The notes under the pieces: model-generated
Seen by the model: the letters and a program-made list of their open reading frames with translations, nothing else
Told to the model about the DNA's origin: nothing
Database searches by the model: none
Position numbers and translations under genes: made by a program
Part shown: piece after piece, positions 43,866 through 46,395 of the stretch
Layout: each line of letters begins with the position of its first letter
Numbering within the stretch: the stretch's first letter is position 1
NCBI GenBank assembly: GCA_964369145.1
Contig: CAYJEE010000005.1
Coordinates: 1-46,395 of the forward strand
Length of the DNA stretch: 46,395 bases
Direction: 5' to 3'
Source: UBA910 sp964369145
GTDB lineage: Bacteria; Patescibacteriota; Minisyncoccia; Phycocordibacterales; DATDWN01

Positions 43866-44516
43866 CTAAGCCTGTGGAGCTCGCTCTGGAGCAGCTGCTT
43901 CAGCACCTCCCATCTGCAACTTCTGATATATAAGCGAAAGTGCAAGTGTGGAAACCGGAACAAGTACGATAAAGCCGAGTCCAAATAATGGAAATACTGA
44001 CAAAAATCCGAGTACTATAAAACAAAGTATGAGGCGGAAAAAGCTCCAGAAATACCCCTTGGTAAGTGCAAGACTTCTTTTGATTGCAGGTACAGCTTTC
44101 AAACCTTCTTTGATGATGATGTACTGTGTGAGACTTGATCGTAATGCAAAAATAACACCAGGAATAATCAACAAAATAAAACCAATAAACGATCCGATAC
44201 CTACAAGAATCGATCCTCCGATCAATGAAAGGATTGTGGTTTTTGAAAACCGTGAGACATCTTCGGTGATTGGTTTGTTGTCACTCACTGCCAAGGACGC
44301 TTTCATGAGTATCATGGTTCCGTACCATGAAGCGACAGTGCTGATGATAGAGAGAAGGACATCCACAAGTCTCCCTGACTTGTCTTCAGAAAGCATATCT
44401 GCAACCACAGCAATCAATCCAAAAATAAGAACTGTTTTTAAATAAAACTTTTTATGTACTAAAAATAATTTCCACGAATCTTTTAGCACTTGTATTACAT
44501 TGAATGTCTTTTTCAT
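43866..44516 (-). CDS. Polytopic membrane protein (DUF975-like/GPDP-membrane-domain-like)
   Basis: From ATG 44516 (MKKTFNVIQVLKDSWKLFLVHKKFYLKTVLIFGLI) it is 216 residues with five to six membrane helices, a RSSLTQYIIIKEGLKAVPAIKRSLALTKGYFW amphipathic segment, and an Ala/Pro-rich tail. The pattern of a paired helix with SLALTKGYFW is common to uncharacterised bacterial membrane proteins of this kind. The start is set by a promoter whose -10 ends 7 nt upstream; the longer frame to 44552 would cross that promoter. Confidence 0.8.
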   Translation of the reverse strand: MKKTFNVIQVLKDSWKLFLVHKKFYLKTVLIFGLIAVVADMLSEDKSGRLVDVLLSIISTVASWYGTMILMKASLAVSDNKPITEDVSRFSKTTILSLIGGSILVGIGSFIGFILLIIPGVIFALRSSLTQYIIIKEGLKAVPAIKRSLALTKGYFWSFFRLILCFIVLGFLSVFPLFGLGFIVLVPVSTLALSLIYQKLQMGGAEAAAPERAPQA

Positions 44517-44523
44517 ATATATA

Positions 44524-44552
44524 ATCATACACGCACCCCAAATTAAAGACAA
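44524..44552 (-). promoter_or_regulatory. Promoter for the 216-residue membrane protein, leaderless spacing
   Basis: Minus strand TTGTCT (44547-44552), 17-bp spacer, TATGAT (44524-44529), then exactly 7 nt to the ATG at 44516. The predicted transcription start is at or next to the A of ATG. Confidence 0.65.
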
Positions 44553-44572
44553 GAATTTTATACAAACAAATT

Positions 44573-44596
44573 GGGCGCTGTATTGCTACAGCGCCC
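44573..44596. terminator. GC-rich terminator containing the stop of the 31-residue gene
   Basis: GGGCGCTGTA (44573-44582), loop TTGC, TACAGCGCCC (44587-44596), a perfect 10-bp stem. The TAG stop of the minus-strand gene (44586-44588) is inside it. Confidence 0.8.
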
Positions 44597-44681
44597 GAGA
44601 GACCCAAACCAAAAAGGGCCACAAACAAAAGAATATCGTGAACTCATCTATCGGTATTTTATTTTTTTCTGTAACTTTCAT
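44586..44681 (-). CDS. 31-residue single-pass membrane peptide
   Basis: ATG 44681 to TAG 44586 encodes MKVTEKNKIPIDE, then FTIFFCLWPFLVWVSRAL, a soluble polar start followed by a hydrophobic, tryptophan-rich helix. GGAGGG (44687-44692) lies 5 nt before the ATG, directly behind the TAG of the 61-residue gene, so the two are co-transcribed and perhaps coupled. The stop falls in the terminator. No known family; the pair could be a small membrane complex. Confidence 0.7.
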   Translation of the reverse strand: MKVTEKNKIPIDEFTIFFCLWPFLVWVSRAL

Positions 44682-44693
44682 ACCGACCCTCCC

Positions 44694-44879
44694 CTACAGA
44701 AGAGTCCATGTCGCAGCATCTGATGCTGCAAAAAAGTACCAGATGCCAGCAATGAGTCCGCTAAGCAAGCACCCGACAAAAAGAACCAAAGCAACAGTTG
44801 TACGCGTCTCTCGAGACGGCACGAACCGAAAACGAGCTAGCTTTTCGCCAGGCAACGCCTGGATTATGTGTTCTAACAT
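44694..44879 (-). CDS. 61-residue single-pass membrane protein
   Basis: MLEHIIQALPGEKLARFRFVPSR is amphipathic and basic, followed by one helix (VALVLFVGCLLSGLIAGIWYFFA) and a short Ser/Asp/Thr tail. GGGGAGG (44886-44892) lies 6 nt before the ATG, and a good promoter is upstream. It starts a two-gene cassette with the 31-residue peptide. No family recognised. Confidence 0.75.
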   Translation of the reverse strand: MLEHIIQALPGEKLARFRFVPSRETRTTVALVLFVGCLLSGLIAGIWYFFAASDAATWTLL

Positions 44880-44895
44880 CGCATACCTCCCCTTT

Positions 44896-44924
44896 TATAT
44901 AACCACATCCATAGAATAAAGCAA
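44896..44924 (-). promoter_or_regulatory. Sigma70 promoter of the 61/31-residue cassette
   Basis: Minus strand TTGCTT (44919-44924), 17-bp spacer, TATATA (44896-44901), then a leader with GGGGAGG. Confidence 0.65.
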
Positions 44925-44947
44925 GGTATGAAAAAATTCTGTTCAAA

Positions 44948-44982
44948 GTGCGCGTAACCTCGATTCGGACCTGCTACCGAGT
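44948..44982 (-). pseudogene. Degenerate 3' fragment of a tRNA-Ile-like gene
   Basis: GTGCGCGTA, then CC, GATTCG, ACCTG and CTACCGAGT occur in the same order as in the intact tRNA-Ile gene 100 bp to the right, with a 4-nt gap and several substitutions. The T arm no longer pairs well, and the 5' half is replaced by an 8-bp hairpin (44985-45004). It looks like a decayed copy or an old integration scar. Confidence 0.55.
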
Positions 44983-45049
44983 GAGAAGTGAGTGACCTCA
45001 CTTCGCAAGACCTTTTGAGGTTTTTTCAAAAAAATAATTCCAAACTTTG

Positions 45050-45123
45050 TGCGCGTACCAGGATTCGAACCTGGGACCTACCGAGTATCAGTCGATTGCT
45101 CTAGCCAGCTGAGCTATACGCGC
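45050..45123 (-). tRNA. tRNA-Ile (anticodon GAT)
   Basis: Acceptor stem GCGCGTA/TACGCGC, D arm GCTC...GAGC, anticodon stem ATCGA/TCGGT with loop CTGATAC (anticodon GAT), and T arm CCAGG/CCTGG with TTCGAAT. Discriminator A; CCA is not encoded. It lies downstream of the 16S gene on the same strand, the usual place for tRNA-Ile, but separated from it by a terminator and a small protein gene. Confidence 0.95.
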
Positions 45124-45173
45124 ACAAAATCAATTATTATTTTTTTGAAAGAATCCAAAAGGTGTACGACTTT

Positions 45174-45203
45174 GTTTTCTTAGAAGTACTCTTCTTAGAA
45201 AAC
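45174..45203. other. 13-bp near-perfect hairpin upstream of tRNA-Ile
   Basis: GTTTTCTTAGAAG (45174-45186) and CTTCTTAGAAAAC (45191-45203) pair at 12 of 13 positions around TACT. It lies 50 bp before the tRNA gene in a 185-bp stretch without a gene. It may be a terminator or processing signal; TCAGTCGATTG at 45239-45249 repeats 11 nt of the tRNA anticodon region. Confidence 0.4.
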
Positions 45204-45308
45204 AAGAAGTGCCCCTGTGGTACAGCCTCTGTAAGAGGTCAGTCGATTGTCCCTATAAATACTCGCAAAATATATCAGAAAAACCGTATTTTTACAAGAA
45301 AACAAAAG

Positions 45309-45331
45309 CCGGCGTCCACAAGGAACGCCGG
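45309..45331 (-). terminator. Terminator after the 84-residue membrane protein gene
   Basis: Minus strand CCGGCGT, nine-base loop, ACGCCGG, then CTTTTGTTTT. Located 20 bp after the stop. Confidence 0.88.
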
Positions 45332-45351
45332 TCAAGATAAGGTGCGCAAAG

Positions 45352-45606
45352 TTAGCTCCGCACACCTGAATGCTCGTCTTTGCGGGCTGTCCAATCGGAC
45401 TCCCTAAGACGCCGAAGCATCTCCCTCTTCTCCTTCTTCTGAGAGAGGATCAGGGACAAAACCCCTCCCAGGAGGGATAGCAAGCTGACCCACATGAGGC
45501 CAGCAAAAAAACTGTCATCAATCGGATCCTTCGGCCCTAAGGCCGTATAGACCCCAAAGAGCGCAAAAAAAACCGCCGTTGTACAAAACAAAGAACTGAG
45601 TTTCAT
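45352..45606 (-). CDS. 84-residue two-helix membrane protein between 16S and tRNA-Ile
   Basis: MKLSSLFCTTAVFFALFGVYTAL and FFAGLMWVSLLSLLGGVLSLIL are two hydrophobic helices linked by GPKDPIDDS, with a charged C-terminal tail (KKEKREMLRRLRESDWTARKD). No family recognised. The promoter is a perfect consensus with the -10 only 7 nt from the ATG, and there is no Shine-Dalgarno, so the transcript should be leaderless. The gene occupies the space where the 16S-23S spacer would normally run. Confidence 0.8.
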   Translation of the reverse strand: MKLSSLFCTTAVFFALFGVYTALGPKDPIDDSFFAGLMWVSLLSLLGGVLSLILSQKKEKREMLRRLRESDWTARKDEHSGVRS

Positions 45607-45613
45607 AGTTTAA

Positions 45614-45642
45614 ATTATACATCTGCGTTATATACATGTCAA
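45614..45642 (-). promoter_or_regulatory. Perfect sigma70 consensus promoter with leaderless spacing
   Basis: Minus strand TTGACA (45637-45642), 17-bp spacer, TATAAT (45614-45619), then 7 nt to the ATG at 45606. It is the best promoter in the window and lies right behind the 16S terminator. Confidence 0.85.
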
Positions 45643-45659
45643 GTCTTCTCCTTTGCATA

Positions 45660-45686
45660 GAAAAACACCCCTTTCGGGGTGCTTTT
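45660..45686 (-). terminator. Terminator directly after the 16S rRNA gene
   Basis: Minus strand AAAAGCACCCC, loop GAAA, GGGGTGTTTTT. The GC stem CACCCC/GGGGTG (45666-45671, 45676-45681) is extended by A/T pairs, with a U5 tail. A second hairpin ACCGGA/TCCGGT lies before it near 45720-45738. It ends the 16S transcript about 160 nt after the rRNA. Confidence 0.85.
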
Positions 45687-45841
45687 CTGAAACTTACTAT
45701 TCTTTGTTTTGTTCCGTTCTACCGGATCTTTCTCCGGTGCCAAACTTTTTAAGGACATGAAGTTATAGTCCATTGTGCATCCAATTGGAATGCGCAATAT
45801 CGACACCATAAATGAGTATCAAAGATACATCATGGTTTCAA

Positions 45842-46395
45842 AATTGAATTAATCCACGAGCAGCTTCCGCTACCCGTGCCTTGTTACGACTTACTCCCTG
45901 TCAATGAGCTTACCGTGGTACCACATACGTGATCCTTCGGGTATTCCCATCTCCCTTGAGTTGACGGGCGGTGAGTACAAGACTTGAGAACGTATTCACC
46001 GCGGTATGTCTGACCCGCGATTACTAGCAAATCCAACTTCATGAGGTCGAGTTTCAGCCCTCAATCCGAACTGGGGCCACTTTTATTACGATTGGCTCAG
46101 GGTTTCCCCGTCGCGACGCGTTGTGGTGACCATTGTATTATGTGTGTAGCCCAAGGTATCAGAGGGACATGCTGACCTGGCGTCATCCTCACCTTCCTCT
46201 CAGCTCTTTATTTACAAAAGCTAACAGAAACGGGACGTCCCGAATCACTTCCTTCTTATACTTTCTACTTATTATTTATAGTTATCGTTTCATCTCGTTT
46301 CTGTTTTATGTCCTCCTTGCTTTTCTACGCAAAGAGCTGAGCAGTCTCGCCTGACACTTGTAACAGACAACGAGGGTTGCGTTCGTTACCCCACT
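45842..46395 (-). rRNA. 16S ribosomal RNA, 3' third (continues beyond right edge)
   Basis: Minus strand shows conserved 16S blocks: AACGAACGCAACCC, GGAAGGTGAGGATGACG, GGGCTACACAC, CCAGTTCGGATTGAGGG, GCTAGTAATCGC, GGTGAATACGTTC, CACCGCCCGTCA and AAGTCGTAACAAGG. Helix 45 (45855-45864 with 45869-45878) keeps its GGAA loop, the KsgA methylation site. Unusual: GTACTCACCGCCC instead of GTACACACCGCCC, ACACACATAATACAATGG instead of ACACACGTGCTACAATGG, a large expansion at helix 40, and no CCTCC after helix 45. The mature 3' end is estimated at ~45842. Divergence of this kind is typical of CPR bacteria. Confidence 0.95.
46199..46341 (-). other. Structured expansion of 16S helix 40
   Basis: Where common 16S rRNAs have a ~15-18 nt hairpin, there are 143 nt closed by an 11-bp perfect stem (46199-46209 with 46331-46341). 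Inside are a 6-bp stem (46216-46221/46319-46324), a 10-bp stem (46223-46232/46296-46305) and the palindrome GGGACGTCCC (46232-46241). The stems nest, so the insert forms one long arm continuous with the rRNA helix. Confidence 0.75.

Noticed and set aside
45162..45407. 81-residue plus-strand frame between tRNA-Ile and the 84-residue gene
   Set aside because: It overlaps a hairpin, a terminator and the end of a well-supported minus-strand gene, and has no start signals.
46133..46354. 73-residue open frame and possible homing-endonuclease intron in 16S
   Set aside because: The frame runs on the plus strand across conserved rRNA and the helix expansion, with no endonuclease motif; the insert is too short for a complete group I core and its ends extend an rRNA helix.

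Overview
The window looks like a chromosomal segment from a Candidate Phyla Radiation (Patescibacteria) bacterium, most likely Parcubacteria. The evidence is a very divergent 16S rRNA 3' end with an expanded helix, a giant tail-fibre-like surface protein built on GNVGIGTTSP-type repeats, a VirD4/HerA-like ATPase with a disordered tail, a tiny lysine/alanine-rich basic protein, and a long run of glycan genes with little else of intermediary metabolism. TGA is used as a stop (several ATGA stop/start overlaps), so the code is standard, not the UGA-glycine code of Gracilibacteria/SR1.

Layout. (1) 1-5710, minus: 1,903 codons of one open-ended gene, an HTH-like N-terminus, one membrane segment and a huge repeat-rich ectodomain. 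(2) 5711-6750: a structured AT-rich intergenic stretch and a small MerR/excisionase-like gene closed by a 19-bp terminator stem. (3) 6751-14664, minus: housekeeping block gatB, obg, MYG1-like, dsbB-like, thioredoxin-like, dedA, secA and a 29-residue Lys/Ala protein. (4) 15014-37371: a 22-kb surface-glycan cluster with an O-antigen-ligase/TPR protein, a Wzx-like flippase, a GT2-FkbM fusion, SAM methyltransferase, GT39-like and other GT-C transferases, many GT4s, two epimerases, GtrA, an SMR-type transporter and a HAD-UbiA fusion that suggests a polyprenyl-phospho-pentose donor. Two YdcF-like genes (one with pgpA) are inserted in it. (5) 37436-44516: VirD4-like ATPase, COG1306-type glycosidase, pyruvate kinase and a membrane protein, interspersed with small orphan genes. 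(6) 44573-46395: small membrane-protein genes, tRNA-Ile(GAT), a degenerate tRNA copy and the 3' part of a 16S rRNA.

The most unusual signal concerns translation initiation. The 16S 3' tail after helix 45 reads GATTAATTCAATTTTG where GGATCACCTCC is expected, so no anti-Shine-Dalgarno is visible. In agreement, most housekeeping and glycan genes have no Shine-Dalgarno (SD), and several have a -10-like hexamer only 6-8 nt before the ATG, as expected of leaderless mRNAs. In contrast, a set of small or accessory genes (23854, 25649 and 26222, 39559, 41621, 44586 and 44694) have strong SD sequences, recognisable promoters and GC-rich terminators, and look like self-contained expression cassettes. 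The 16S gene is followed at once by a terminator, then a small gene with a perfect consensus promoter, then tRNA-Ile; no 23S follows, so the rRNA operon appears split.

All assignments come from reading translations and motifs by eye; no database search was run.
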